A DNA stretch of 64,000 bases from Corynebacterium sp. 74A (GTDB lineage: Bacteria > Actinomycetota > Actinomycetes > Mycobacteriales > Mycobacteriaceae). The position numbers and the translations under genes were made by a program. Where the stretch lies: NCBI RefSeq assembly GCF_008930665.1, contig NZ_PQMG01000001.1, positions 310,001 to 374,000 of the forward strand. The letters run 5' to 3'. Below are positions 45,216 to 55,839 of this stretch, piece by piece; positions within the stretch are counted from its first letter, which is position 1; each line of letters begins with the position of its first letter. The notes beneath the pieces are model-generated. The model was given only the letters and a program-made list of their open reading frames with translations, did not search any database and had not been told where the DNA came from.

Positions 45216-45968
45216 TTAGGACACGCCCACATAGGGACTCGACGCCATGGGCGAACCATCGCTGAGGATGGCGATATCGAAATCACCAAAAACCACCGGG
45301 GCGGCGTCCTTGAGCAATTCGAGGCAGCGCACGGCCACGGTTCGCATCTCCTCATCGGCGTGCTCGGTGGCGCGGGTGGCGATGAAGTGTCGCCACGCCC
45401 GGAAATTACCGGTCATCACGATGCGCGATTCGGTGGCATTGGGCAGCACCGCGCGCGCTGCTTGCCGGGCCTGCTTCTTGCGCAGCAGGGCATTCGGTTC
45501 GTCGGCGAGTTTCTCCTCTAAAGCGGCGAGCAGCTCATCATAGGCGAAACGGGATTCATCCATCGCCCGATCAAACAGCCGCCGCAATTCGGGGTCGCGG
45601 TCGATCGCGCTCGGCACCACCACCGTGGCTTGGTCGGGGTGCACGAAACGCTGCGAGAGCTGCGAAAAGGAGAACATGCGGTGACGCACAAGCTCGTGGG
45701 TGCAGGCCCGCGAGATGGCGCGAATATACATCGTGGCTTGGGCGTGCTCGAGCAGCGCGGTATGCCCCACATCGATAATGTGGCGAATATAGGCCGCGTT
45801 GCTCGCGGTGCGTGGATTCGGCTTATCGAAGCTCTCGTAGCAGGCCCGCCCGGCGAACTCCACGAGCGCCTCGGCCCCTTCTGCATCGGTGCTCCAGTCG
45901 ATATCGCTCGGCGCCTGAAACGAGGTGCAGGCCACCAGCTGCACCGATAAATCCTTATGTGTTGCCAC
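45216..45968 (-). CDS. thyX: Flavin-dependent thymidylate synthase ThyX
   Basis: Makes dTMP from dUMP using FAD and methylene-tetrahydrofolate. 250 aa from GTG 45968, the length I expect for the corynebacterial protein; GTG 46022, right after the dapB stop, would add 18 residues. The ThyX motif RHR-x7-S is R95-H96-R97 with S105 ([14 protein letters not shown]). Several conserved patches ([40 protein letters not shown]) are intact. Part of the dapB-thyX-dapA-rnj run. Confidence 0.95.
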   Translation of the reverse strand: MATHKDLSVQLVACTSFQAPSDIDWSTDAEGAEALVEFAGRACYESFDKPNPRTASNAAYIRHIIDVGHTALLEHAQATMYIRAISRACTHELVRHRMFSFSQLSQRFVHPDQATVVVPSAIDRDPELRRLFDRAMDESRFAYDELLAALEEKLADEPNALLRKKQARQAARAVLPNATESRIVMTGNFRAWRHFIATRATEHADEEMRTVAVRCLELLKDAAPVVFGDFDIAILSDGSPMASSPYVGVS

Positions 45969-46022
45969 CTCTACCGTACTTTCTTTTTCGCTTATCGACG
46001 CATCCCTGGCTGCTATCGCCAC

Positions 46023-46802
<780 letters not shown>

Positions 46803-46803
46803 C

Positions 46804-46838
46804 TAAAAGACTGGTGGGTTAATCTACCCCACCAGTCT
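46804..46838 (-). terminator. Terminator after galK
   Basis: 11-bp stem AGACTGGTGGG / CCCACCAGTCT (46808-46818 with 46828-46838), 9-nt loop, and TCTTTTAG on the minus strand. It closes the gal block just before the dapB promoter region. Confidence 0.85.
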
Positions 46839-46853
46839 AGGCAAGCGTCCCTG

Positions 46854-48119
46854 TTATGTGTGGGAGAACCTACCGTGCGCGCTCTCCACAATGCGTGCGC
46901 CCCAGCTCGGCATGGCGAGCAGGAACTCTGGCTGCGGGTAGCCGCGCTCCGCGGCGCGCTCGTTGATGGCCTCAACCAGTTCGGTTGCGGTGCGAATATC
47001 GATCAGCGCGATGGCCGAGCCGCCGAATCCACCACCGGTCATGCGGGCGCCGAGGGCGCCGAACTCGCGGGCGGTATCCACCACGAGGTCGAGCTCCTCG
47101 GTGGAGACTTCATAGTCGTCCCGCAGCGAGGCGTGGGAGGCCCACATGTGCTCGCCAAAGCCCTGCAGGTTGCCGTCGACAAGCATCTGCACAGCCTCGG
47201 AGGTGCGCTCGATCTCGCTGATGACGTGCCGCACCCGACGGTGCACTACTTCCTGCCATTCTTCCTCCGTGCTGCCCTCGGGCACATTCTGTGCCGCCCA
47301 CTGCTGGGCGACGGTGAAAGGATCCTCGACCTCGCGGAGGGTCGCAACGTGGGCGTGGGCGGTGACCCCGTCGATCACGGCGCGGCGCGAGGCGTATTGA
47401 CCATCGGCCAGCGAGTGCGGGGCGTTGGTATTGCACACCACCAGGGTGTAGCCGGCGGCACCGACATCAAAAGGCACCAGCTGCTCGGAGTTGTCGAGGA
47501 AGTCGATAGCCAGGGCATTATCTTCCTGGGCAAGCAGGGAAATGCGCTGGTCCATACCGCCGGTAGAGGCACCAACGACCTCGTTTTCTGCGCGCATGGC
47601 GCACTCGACGAGACGGCGGCGACGACGCGGGGTCATCTCCATGCCCGCCAGGGCCATGGCGGCGGTGATGGCGGAGCATTCGATTGCCGCGGAGCTGGAC
47701 AGGCCAGCACCAAGCGGAACATCGGAGACCATGGCCAGATCCATGCCCTGCTCCGGCAGAATGCCCGCCTCGATGGCGGCCCAGACCGCACCGATGACAT
47801 AGCCGGCCCAGTTGTCGGGATGCTTTGGACCGACCTCGTCGATCCGGCACTCCACCACCGCGGGATCGGCGCCAACGGAGCTGACGCGCAGCACATCGTC
47901 GGGGCGCGCCGCGGCCGCAATATAGGCGCGGTTGTGCAGCGCGAAGGGCACGCTGATGCCGCCGGCGTAGTCGACGTGCTCCCCGATGAGGTTGACGCGA
48001 CCCGGCGCCGCCACGACCACGCTCGGATCGGCGTCGAAGATCTCGCGGAAGTGCTCCTTGGCGCGCTCAATGCCCTGCGGAGCCTCGAGGGTGTCCATCC
48101 ACTGGACGCTCTGTGTCAT
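46854..48119 (-). CDS. galK: Galactokinase
   Basis: Phosphorylates galactose in the Leloir pathway. 421-aa GHMP kinase with the galactokinase signature GRVNLIGEHVDYAGG (40-54), the ATP loop PLGAGLSSSAA, and the C-terminal GARMTGGGFGGSAIAL. Starts at ATG 48119, one base before the galT stop, so translation is coupled. Final gene of the gal block; terminator follows. Confidence 0.96.
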   Translation of the reverse strand: MTQSVQWMDTLEAPQGIERAKEHFREIFDADPSVVVAAPGRVNLIGEHVDYAGGISVPFALHNRAYIAAAARPDDVLRVSSVGADPAVVECRIDEVGPKHPDNWAGYVIGAVWAAIEAGILPEQGMDLAMVSDVPLGAGLSSSAAIECSAITAAMALAGMEMTPRRRRRLVECAMRAENEVVGASTGGMDQRISLLAQEDNALAIDFLDNSEQLVPFDVGAAGYTLVVCNTNAPHSLADGQYASRRAVIDGVTAHAHVATLREVEDPFTVAQQWAAQNVPEGSTEEEWQEVVHRRVRHVISEIERTSEAVQMLVDGNLQGFGEHMWASHASLRDDYEVSTEELDLVVDTAREFGALGARMTGGGFGGSAIALIDIRTATELVEAINERAAERGYPQPEFLLAMPSWGARIVESAHGRFSHT

Positions 48120-49307
48120 TTACTTCTCCCCTGCCTCAAGAATCTCTCGGAAACGATCGGCAATGCGTTCAGGGGTGGTGTCCGAGATCCACGCCCCCAT
48201 GCCGGATTCGGAGCCGGCCAGGAACTTCATACGGTTCGGGGAACGCATCATGGAAAATAGCTGCAGGTACAGGCGGCCATAGCGGCGGTCCTCGCCGATC
48301 GGTGCCTGGTTCCAGCCTGCGATGTACGGGGTTTTCTCCACTCCGTCAAAGAAGTTGTCCACTGCCCCCAACAGGCGCAGATAGATGCGCGTGAGCTCAT
48401 CCTTTTCCGCATCGTTGAGGCAGGCGAAGTCATAGGCCTCGGCGCGCTTGGCCATCACCATGACCTCCACCGGCCATTCTGCGGCGGCGGGCACGAAGGC
48501 GATGAAGTGCTCACCGTCGATGAGTACGCGGCGGCCACTGTCCTGCTCGGCGCTGATAATCGCGTCGAAAAGCGAGCCCCCCTTGCTGTCCTCATAGGCC
48601 TTTGCCTGCGTCAGCACCGCTTGGGCGCGCTTCGGCAGATAGGGATAGGAGTAGATCTGGCCGTGCGGGTGCTGCAGCGTGACTCCGATTTCCTTACCGC
48701 GGTTTTCGAAGGGGAATACGATGCGCACGCCCTCGATCTCCGAGAGCTCCTTCGTGCGGTGTGCCCATGCTTCCACCACGGTGCGGGCGCGGGTAAAGCC
48801 GAGGTCCTTGAAGGACTTGCTGGGCTCGGGAGTAAAGCACACCACCTCGCAGCGGGCTTGGGCGGCACCGCGAGGATAGAGTTCGTTGCCATCGACATAG
48901 CCGGAAAAGTCCACATCCTCGGGGATGTGCAGCGACAGCGAGGGGAAGCGGTTTTCGAAGACCACCACGTTGTAGTCATTGGCTGGGATCTCGGTGGGGA
49001 TCTCTCCAGGGGTGGTGGGCGCCAAGGGATTTTCATTGGCCGGCGGCATGAAGGTGCGATTCATGCGGTGGGCGGCAAAAACCACCCATTCGCCGGTCAA
49101 GGGATCACGGCGCATCTCCGAGACCGTGCTCGCAGGGGGCAGCTCGCGGCTATCGTGCAGCTCGCGAGTAGCTTTCCCCGAGACATAGTCCGGCTCGTCA
49201 TCAAAGTAGATGAGCTCGCGACCATCGGCGAGACGGGTGCGGGTGATAGCCACCTCGGGGGACGCGGAGTCGGAGACGCTCCTCGCAGTCTCGTCTGGCA
49301 TTGCCAT
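48120..49307 (-). CDS. galT: Galactose-1-phosphate uridylyltransferase
   Basis: 395-aa HIT-superfamily enzyme exchanging UMP between glucose-1-P and galactose-1-P. Active-site QHPHGQIYSYP lies near residue 213; GWNQAPI and EFYPPL-like region (FAAHRMNRTFMPPANENP) are recognisable. The position of the CxxC zinc pair of E. coli GalT reads MPPANENPLAP here and has no cysteines. Directly upstream of galK. Confidence 0.94.
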   Translation of the reverse strand: MAMPDETARSVSDSASPEVAITRTRLADGRELIYFDDEPDYVSGKATRELHDSRELPPASTVSEMRRDPLTGEWVVFAAHRMNRTFMPPANENPLAPTTPGEIPTEIPANDYNVVVFENRFPSLSLHIPEDVDFSGYVDGNELYPRGAAQARCEVVCFTPEPSKSFKDLGFTRARTVVEAWAHRTKELSEIEGVRIVFPFENRGKEIGVTLQHPHGQIYSYPYLPKRAQAVLTQAKAYEDSKGGSLFDAIISAEQDSGRRVLIDGEHFIAFVPAAAEWPVEVMVMAKRAEAYDFACLNDAEKDELTRIYLRLLGAVDNFFDGVEKTPYIAGWNQAPIGEDRRYGRLYLQLFSMMRSPNRMKFLAGSESGMGAWISDTTPERIADRFREILEAGEK

Positions 49308-49535
49308 GAAACATTCACTTCCTTAAACGAAGAATTCGACGACGCTCAAAGCCACTCCCGTGAGCCTGCTCTGAGAGGGAGATGATGAAGTTATGTAAAA
49401 GAAAAGCGTGTGTGGTGTGCCCTGCCACGGCTCGCAACTGACGCGTCGCGGCAGGATGTCCAGCCGGGGCAGCTGGACACACCATTAGCCCCGGACTGTA
49501 CCGCGAGGGACGATCGCCCCTCGCGGCGTGCAGTA
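49308..49535 (-). other. Hairpin-rich spacer between the transporter pair and galT
   Basis: 228 bp without a gene. Contains a 9-bp stem CCGCGAGGG / CCCTCGCGG (49501-49526), an 8-bp stem TGTCCAGC / GCTGGACA (49457-49479), and a competing pairing CCGGGGC (49464-49470) with GCCCCGG (49488-49494). Could be an attenuator or a differential stability element. Confidence 0.6.
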
Positions 49536-49796
49536 TTACTTAATGTCCTCGATGTCATCGGGGACGATGATCGGACGCATCTTCGCCCACGCGAAGAAGA
49601 CGATGGCCACAACAGCCATCATAAGGCCGGTCCACAGGTTATAGGTGGCGTCCTTGGCCACACCGGTAGAGGGATCCACACCGGGATCCAAGAGCAGCCA
49701 GGAACCCAAGAGGATCACAGCGTAGAGGCCGATGAGGCCGCCGATGACGTTGCGAATATCGAAGGCGCCAGCCTTGTGGGTATCTTTCTTAGCCAT
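49536..49796 (-). CDS. Small two-helix membrane protein, probable symporter partner
   Basis: 86-aa protein with two membrane segments (GGLIGLYAVILLGSWLLL and LWTGLMMAVVAIVFFAWA) joined by a polar loop. It starts 27 bp after the symporter gene, with which it must be cotranscribed. Small two-helix proteins accompany some sodium:solute symporters. Family function not known; a role in symporter stability or activity is inference. Confidence 0.75.
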   Translation of the reverse strand: MAKKDTHKAGAFDIRNVIGGLIGLYAVILLGSWLLLDPGVDPSTGVAKDATYNLWTGLMMAVVAIVFFAWAKMRPIIVPDDIEDIK

Positions 49797-49823
49797 GGTT
49801 ATTACTCCTTCCTTGATCTAGTG

Positions 49824-51485
49824 CTAGGCGAAGATCACGTTGAGCGCGATCACGAGAACCATGCAGAGGATACCGAGCGGCACCGTGCGGTTGTACCACG
49901 GCAGGCTGGCCTCAGCAGCGTCGGTGAGGTTCTCCTTCGGGGTCACCGACTTAACAAAACCAACCAGCTCATGATCCGGCTTCGGCTTCGTCATCAAGGA
50001 GACCACGATGGAGAAGGTGATGTCCACGATGAAGGCGATGGAGGCAGCCACGAACGCGGTGCCCTGACCGGGCAGGTTGAAGAAGCCCGATTCCACCGAG
50101 GAGAAGGTGGCGATGGCCCAGTAGGCCATGGCGGAGAGGGTACCCAAGACCAGGCCCACCCAGCCGGCGGTCGGGGTCATGCGCTTCCAGAACATACCGA
50201 GGATGAAGGTGGCGAACAGCGGGGCGTTGAAGAAGCCGAACAGAGTCTGCAGGTAGTCCATCACGTTGCCGAAGTTCTCGGCGATCAACGCGGTGAACAC
50301 AGCGATGAGGGTAGCCAGCACGGTGGCCATACGGCCGACCTTGGTGTAGTAATCATCCTGCTTATCTTTGACCACATAGCCCTGCCAGATGTCATAGCTC
50401 ATCACGGTGTTGAAGGCAGAGATATTGGCAGCCATACCGGCCATGAACGCGGCGAGCAGACCTGCCAGCGCCACACCGAGCAAACCATTGGGCAGCAAAT
50501 CACGCATCAGATAAAGCATTGCGTCATTCGGCTCAGCGCTGCCGTTCATAATCGGGGTGACGGTGGCACCAGCGATCATGCCGGGCACAACCACCACGAA
50601 GGGAACGAACATCTTCGGGAAGGCACCAATGATCGGGGTCTTACGAGCCGAGGAAAGTGAATCAGCAGCCATGGAGCGCTGCACCTCCACGAAGTTGGTG
50701 GTCCAGTAACCGAAGGAGAGCACGAAGCCCAAGCCGAAGGTCAAACCGATCACCGAGATCACCGGGTTATCAAAACCGGAGATCTCCGTACCCGGCCAGG
50801 TGTGGAAGTGGCTTTCGTTTTCCACAGCGTCCTTCAGACCCTGCCAGCCACCGATGTTGTGTAGACCAATCAGGGTCAGCGGCAGCAGTGCGGCGATGAT
50901 CACGAAGAACTGCAGCACCTCATTGTAAATAGCTGCCGAGAGACCACCGAGGGTGATGTAGCTGAGCACGATCACCGCAGCGATAATGAGGGTGACGATC
51001 AGCGGCCAGCCCAGCAGGGAGTTGACCACCTTGGCCAGCAGCAGCAGGTTAATACCGGCAATGAGCAGCTGCGCCACGGCGAAGGAGATGGCGTTAACCA
51101 AGTGTGCGCCGGGGCCGAAACGCCGCAGCATGAACTCGGGCACCGAACGCACCTTGGAGCCGTAGTAGAAGGGCATCATCACGATGCCGAGGAACACCAT
51201 GGCCGGCACAGCGCCGATCCAGAAGTAGTGCATGGTTTGGAAGCCATACTGCACACCGTTGGCAGACATGCCCACGATCTCGACGGCTCCCAGGTTAGCG
51301 GAGATGAAGGCGAGGCCAGTCACCCACGCAGGTAGCGAACGGCCCGAGAGGAAGAAGTCGATGGAGCTCGACACCTTCGAGCGGGCGGCCCAGCCGATTC
51401 CGAGAACGAAGACGAAATATAACGCGACGATCGCGTAATCGACCCACGTGGCGTCAAGCCGGAGCGCGGATTCAGCGACGATCAT
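49824..51485 (-). CDS. Sodium:solute symporter, SSS family, probable galactose importer
   Basis: 553-aa membrane protein with about 13-14 hydrophobic segments. Typical SSS text: VLGIGWAARSKVSSSIDFFLSG at the start, ISANLGAVEIVGMSANG, and a mid-region NFVEVQRSMAADSLSSARKT. It resembles SGLT-type sugar carriers such as Vibrio SglT. Position between galM and galTK suggests galactose uptake with sodium. Substrate is inferred from context. Confidence 0.88.
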   Translation of the reverse strand: MIVAESALRLDATWVDYAIVALYFVFVLGIGWAARSKVSSSIDFFLSGRSLPAWVTGLAFISANLGAVEIVGMSANGVQYGFQTMHYFWIGAVPAMVFLGIVMMPFYYGSKVRSVPEFMLRRFGPGAHLVNAISFAVAQLLIAGINLLLLAKVVNSLLGWPLIVTLIIAAVIVLSYITLGGLSAAIYNEVLQFFVIIAALLPLTLIGLHNIGGWQGLKDAVENESHFHTWPGTEISGFDNPVISVIGLTFGLGFVLSFGYWTTNFVEVQRSMAADSLSSARKTPIIGAFPKMFVPFVVVVPGMIAGATVTPIMNGSAEPNDAMLYLMRDLLPNGLLGVALAGLLAAFMAGMAANISAFNTVMSYDIWQGYVVKDKQDDYYTKVGRMATVLATLIAVFTALIAENFGNVMDYLQTLFGFFNAPLFATFILGMFWKRMTPTAGWVGLVLGTLSAMAYWAIATFSSVESGFFNLPGQGTAFVAASIAFIVDITFSIVVSLMTKPKPDHELVGFVKSVTPKENLTDAAEASLPWYNRTVPLGILCMVLVIALNVIFA

Positions 51486-51577
51486 GTTGCTTTCTCCTTG
51501 GGTTGGTTTGTGGCTCCGCGAGCATTCTTCCGCAAAGCCTGCTTGGTTATGAGTGTCTATATTTAGTTAAAGAGCTT

Positions 51578-52501
51578 CTAGCCTGCGGCGATGGAGAAGT
51601 TGATACTCAGGCTTTCTTCGGGATCTAGCTCCGCCGCCCCATGGGAGCGGAAAGCATTGACCGGTGCCGACATCGGTTCGACCGCCAGAGCCCGCCCCAC
51701 TCCGGGATAACCGCAGTCATAGGCGGGATCAGCCGTAAAGACCTGCAGCCACGGGGTGCGCATATCCGAACGCAGCACCACGGATGTATCGCTGTCGCGA
51801 TGCCGCAGGGTGACTTCATAGGCAGAGGGCTGCTGAGGCTTGTCGACGCTGAAGCAGTGATCAAAGAACACCCCATCCATCGCTATCCCCGTGGCCACAT
51901 CCTCGTTAACACCGAGATGGGTGGTGGCCGTCATCGGTCCCGCGGGCAGATTGCGGGTCGTTTCCAAAGGCAGATAGCTGCCACAGGGAAGAGTGAGCTC
52001 GCATTCATCCAGCGGCGCGCCGTGGGCGGTGATATACGGGTGGAAGCCCACGGCTACGGGCACAGTCTCATCACTGGCATTGCGCACTCGATACGCACAG
52101 CTCAATCCCGTGGCCTCATCAAGGCTCCAGGTAACGCTGTGGTGCAGCGCCCAAGGCCAGCCTTGGTGGTGGCCATCGTGCAGCTCGAGTGTCACGGAAG
52201 CCTCGGAGCTGTCCACACACTGCCACTCTTGGTAATGCACGAAACCATGAATAGCGTTGTTGCGCTGCGGTTCGGTGATCTCCAATTCATGGGTGGTGCC
52301 GTGGAAAATGAAGACTCCGCCATCCACTCGGTTGGGCCAGGGGCTCAAAATATTGCCGGCATTCATCGGTGCATCTGCACCCGCCTCGTACCCGATGAGC
52401 AAGGGAGCGCCTCGATAGCTCAGGGTGCGCACTCCCCCACCTCGTGTGGTGATCGTTGCGGTGTAGTCGCCGGCTTTGAGGGTGATATCGCGGGTGGTCA
52501 T
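51578..52501 (-). CDS. galM: Aldose 1-epimerase (galactose mutarotase)
   Basis: Interconverts beta- and alpha-galactose so that GalK can use it. 307 aa from ATG 52501 (GAAAGGGG upstream). Conserved NRVDGG, AIHGFVHYQEW, GFHPYI with catalytic His, and AVEPMSAPVNAF with catalytic Glu. First gene of the gal block; the promoter should lie in 52502-52750. Confidence 0.93.
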   Translation of the reverse strand: MTTRDITLKAGDYTATITTRGGGVRTLSYRGAPLLIGYEAGADAPMNAGNILSPWPNRVDGGVFIFHGTTHELEITEPQRNNAIHGFVHYQEWQCVDSSEASVTLELHDGHHQGWPWALHHSVTWSLDEATGLSCAYRVRNASDETVPVAVGFHPYITAHGAPLDECELTLPCGSYLPLETTRNLPAGPMTATTHLGVNEDVATGIAMDGVFFDHCFSVDKPQQPSAYEVTLRHRDSDTSVVLRSDMRTPWLQVFTADPAYDCGYPGVGRALAVEPMSAPVNAFRSHGAAELDPEESLSINFSIAAG

Positions 52502-53031
52502 GAGTGCGCGCCCCTTTCCGTGCATTGTGCGGGAAGCGTTGCTGCTCCACCGCCCCACTAGCTATGAGGTACCACACACCCCTACAGGCTCAGGTAATAA
52601 TCAACAGCCTGTGAGTATGTGTGCTTCTGCACTCATGTTACGCCCACTTTTATCGAAATGAACACCATTAGTTCACGGCCATCTGAGAGCCCATGTTCCA
52701 TTCTCACACCTTCTTATAAGCCCTGACCTGCACGATAAGGGAGACATTTACGCACATCAAACCCAACATCAGACGACCTACCTGACCAGTTCGTGGCTAA
52801 GCTCACAGCCACAAATTCTCCACATCCCTCATGTGGGGTTGCTTGGGGTAACGATCAGAGAGTGCAGCCACTCGGGCGTGGTTATATCCTCTCGATTACT
52901 GGTCTTATGAACGCCTATTCTCCGCCTCCAGCGGGCAGACATACGCAACGCCCCACAGAACACACTTGGGCGTTCTGCGGGGCGTTGCTGGCAGTACTAC
53001 ACACCCGAGAGTCGGGCGCGCGGATAAGAGA
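52502..53031. promoter_or_regulatory. Region between galM and pnp: gal promoter side and pnp terminator
   Basis: 530 bp without a convincing gene. Near galM are inverted repeats ACAGGCT-N15-AGCCTGT (52585-52613) and TGAAC-N7-GTTCA (52659-52675), candidate operators for a gal regulator not present in the window. At the pnp end lies the hairpin 52945-52988. Confidence 0.5.
52945..52988 (-). terminator. Hairpin terminator after pnp
   Basis: 17-bp stem (arms 52945-52961 and 52972-52988) with one pair that is G-U on the minus-strand RNA, 43 bp past the pnp stop. No strong T run follows. Confidence 0.75.
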
Positions 53032-55269
53032 CTAGCTCTCCTCGACGGGGATCAAAGAGATCTTGCCGCGATTGTCGATATCGGCGATCTCCACCTGGAG
53101 CTTGTCGCCCACATTGACTTCGTCCTCAACCTTCTCGATACGCTTCTTGCCACCGAGTTTCGAGATGTGCACCAGACCGTCACGGCCCGGCAGCAGAGAA
53201 ACGAAAGCACCGAAGGGGGTGGTTTTGACCACGGTGCCGAGGTAGCGCTCGCCCACCTTGGGCAGCTGCGGGTTCGCAATGGCGTTGATCTTCTCAATCG
53301 CCTGCTCCGCGGCCTCACCGGAGGTGGCGGAGATAAACACCGTACCGTCTTCCTCGATGGAGACGTCTGCACCGGTGTCCTCGGTGATCGAGTTAATCGT
53401 CTTGCCCTTCGGCCCGATGATCTCGCCGATCTTGGACTGCGGCACCTTCACAGAGGTGATACGCGGTGCGTAATCGCTCATCTCATCGGGCTCGTCGATC
53501 ACATCGGCCATCGTGTCGAGGATGGTCAAGCGCGCGTCGCGAGCCTGGGAGAGGGCGTCGGCAAGCACAGTGGAAGGAATACCATCCAGCTTGGTGTCGA
53601 GCTGCAGCGCGGTGACGAAGTCGGCGGTGCCGGCCACCTTGAAGTCCATATCGCCGAAGGCATCCTCGGCACCGAGGATATCGGTGAGTGCCACATACTC
53701 GGTGGAGCCCTTAACCTCGCCGGAGACCAGCCCCATGGCGATACCCGCGACGGGTGCCTTCAAGGGCACACCAGCGTTGAGCAACGAGAGCGTGGACGCA
53801 CACACCGAGCCCATGGAGGTCGAGCCGTTGGAGCCGAGTGCCTCGGAGACCTGACGGATGGTGTAGGGGAAATCCTCGCGGGAGGGGATCACCGGGATCA
53901 GGGCACGCTCAGCCAGCGCACCGTGGCCGATCTCGCGGCGCTTCGGGGAGCCCACGCGACCGGTCTCGCCGGTGGAATAGGGCGGGAAGTTGTAGTGGTG
54001 GATATAGCGCTTGGAGGTGGTGGGAGTCAGCGAATCGATCTGCTGCTCCATCTTCAGCATGTCCAGAGTGGTCACGCCGAGGATCTGGGTTTCGCCACGC
54101 TCGAAGAGGGCGGAGCCATGGGCGCGCGGGATCAGATCCACCTCCACGCTGAGGTCACGGATGTCGGTGACATCGCGGCCATCGATGCGGAAGTGCTCGG
54201 CCAGGATGCGCTGGCGCACGATCTGCTTCATCACCGCGTTATAGGCGGCGCGGATCTCCTTCTCCTGATCCTCGAAGCGCTCGCTCAGCTGCTCCTCGAT
54301 CTCTTCCATGTGCTCATTGGTGGCCTCGTCGCGCTCCTGCTTACCGGAGATGGTGAGCAGCTTGTTGAGCTTCTTGGCGGCCTTCTTCTCCACGGCCTCG
54401 AAGATCTCCTCGGAGTACGGCGGGAAGAGCGGGAACTCCTGGGTGTCCTTGGCGGTCTCCTTCGCCAGCGCCTCCTGGGCGCGGCAGAGAACGTCAATGA
54501 AGGGCTTGGCGGCCTCGAGGCCCTCGGCCACAACCTGCTCGGTGGGGGCCGGAGCACCATCGTTGATGCGCTCGACCACGTTCTCCGTGGCGCCGGCTTC
54601 CACCATCATCACGGCCACATCGTCGACATTCTTGCGTCCCTGCTTGCGGGTGACGCGACGGCCAGCAACCACCAACTCGAACACAGCGGAGTTGTGCTGC
54701 TCATGGGTGGGGAATGCCACCCATTGGCCCTTGGGATGGTCCTCGTCCACAACGAGAGCCATACGCACGCCGCCCACGGCACCGGAGACCGGCAGACCGG
54801 AGAGCTGGGTGGCAGCAGAAGCGGCGTTGATAGCCACCACGTCGTACATATCCTGCGGGTTCACCGACAGCACGGTGACCACAATCTGTACCTCATTGCG
54901 CAGGCCCTTGACGAAGGTCGGGCGCAGCGGCCGGTCAATCAGACGGCAGGCCAAGATGGCCTCGGTGGAGGGGCGGCCCTCACGACGGAAGAAGGAACCG
55001 GGGATGCGACCTGCGGCGTACATGCGCTCTTCCACATCCACGGTCAGCGGGAAGAAGTCGAAACCTTCACGCGGCTGATTGGATGCGGTGGAGGTGGCCA
55101 GCATCATGGTTTCTTCATCGAGATACGCGGTCACGGAACCATCAGCTTGGCGGGCAAGCTGTCCTGTTTCGAGCCGGATCTCGCGGGTACCGAAGTCGCC
55201 ATTATCGATGGTGGCAACTGCTTCGATGATTCCGAAGTCGGTGTCTTTATTAACGAATACGTCGCGCAT
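53032..55269 (-). CDS. pnp: Polyribonucleotide nucleotidyltransferase (PNPase)
   Basis: 3'-5' phosphorolytic exoribonuclease; in actinobacteria also makes RNA tails. 745 aa from ATG 55269 (AGGAG upstream; open frame begins 45 bp earlier). Two RNase PH domains (first near [12 protein letters not shown]-like text DEETMMLAT, second with [11 protein letters not shown] and [10 protein letters not shown]), an alpha-helical linker, a KH domain ([13 protein letters not shown]) and a C-terminal S1 domain ([18 protein letters not shown]). Confidence 0.97.
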   Translation of the reverse strand: MRDVFVNKDTDFGIIEAVATIDNGDFGTREIRLETGQLARQADGSVTAYLDEETMMLATSTASNQPREGFDFFPLTVDVEERMYAAGRIPGSFFRREGRPSTEAILACRLIDRPLRPTFVKGLRNEVQIVVTVLSVNPQDMYDVVAINAASAATQLSGLPVSGAVGGVRMALVVDEDHPKGQWVAFPTHEQHNSAVFELVVAGRRVTRKQGRKNVDDVAVMMVEAGATENVVERINDGAPAPTEQVVAEGLEAAKPFIDVLCRAQEALAKETAKDTQEFPLFPPYSEEIFEAVEKKAAKKLNKLLTISGKQERDEATNEHMEEIEEQLSERFEDQEKEIRAAYNAVMKQIVRQRILAEHFRIDGRDVTDIRDLSVEVDLIPRAHGSALFERGETQILGVTTLDMLKMEQQIDSLTPTTSKRYIHHYNFPPYSTGETGRVGSPKRREIGHGALAERALIPVIPSREDFPYTIRQVSEALGSNGSTSMGSVCASTLSLLNAGVPLKAPVAGIAMGLVSGEVKGSTEYVALTDILGAEDAFGDMDFKVAGTADFVTALQLDTKLDGIPSTVLADALSQARDARLTILDTMADVIDEPDEMSDYAPRITSVKVPQSKIGEIIGPKGKTINSITEDTGADVSIEEDGTVFISATSGEAAEQAIEKINAIANPQLPKVGERYLGTVVKTTPFGAFVSLLPGRDGLVHISKLGGKKRIEKVEDEVNVGDKLQVEIADIDNRGKISLIPVEES

Positions 55270-55378
55270 GTGTGCTTGCGAACTCCTCTTATAACTAAAA
55301 ATGGAGGCGGTCATCGGTGCCGCCTGAGTGGGTGTCTATAACGGTGACTTAGTCTAGCAGTTCCGCAGCACACGGCGC

Positions 55379-55417
55379 ATAAAAAACACCACCGTCTCGA
55401 CGCAGAGGACGAGAGGT
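55379..55417 (-). terminator. Intrinsic terminator between rpsO and pnp
   Basis: On the minus strand the stem CACCACCTCTCG / CGAGACGGTGGTG (one bulge) is followed by six T residues. A second smaller stem TGAGGCG-GCAAT-CGCCTCA lies just before it at 55425-55443. It should give partial read-through into pnp. Confidence 0.85.
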
Positions 55418-55455
55418 GGTGAGATGAGGCGGCAATCGCCTCAGATACACGACGC

Positions 55456-55725
55456 TTAGCGACGCAGCCCCAGACGAGAGATCAGGTCACGGTAGCGATC
55501 GATGTTGGTGCGCTGCAGGTACTGCAGCAGACCCTTACGACGACCAACGAGCAGCAGCAGACCACGACGGGAGTGGTGATCGTGCTTGTGGCTCTTCAGG
55601 TGCTCGGTGAGGTTGCGGATGCGGTAGGTGAGCAGGGCAACCTGAGCCTCGGGAGAACCGGTATCGGTCTCGTGCAGACCGTACTCGTTCAGGATTTCTT
55701 TCTTCTTTGCGGTATCCAATGCCAT
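55456..55725 (-). CDS. rpsO: 30S ribosomal protein S15
   Basis: 89-aa S15 starting [15 protein letters not shown], with [16 protein letters not shown] and [12 protein letters not shown], the rRNA-binding core, and the end [11 protein letters not shown]. Start ATG 55725 has GGAGG 7 nt upstream. Gene order rpsO-pnp is common. Confidence 0.97.
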   Translation of the reverse strand: MALDTAKKKEILNEYGLHETDTGSPEAQVALLTYRIRNLTEHLKSHKHDHHSRRGLLLLVGRRKGLLQYLQRTNIDRYRDLISRLGLRR

Positions 55726-55839
55726 GAGGGGATCCTCCAAAAATATTTCAGTCCGCAGTAAAAACAGGCACCGCCCTCCCAGTAGGAAGCCGGTGGGCGT
55801 GACTGTTGCAGACCACAGTCACAACCAACCCGAGAAATT

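Noticed and set aside
52966-55341. 790-codon open frame on the plus strand opposite pnp
   Set aside because: Its His/Gly/Asp-rich product is the complement of a well-conserved PNPase; no start signal or known domain.
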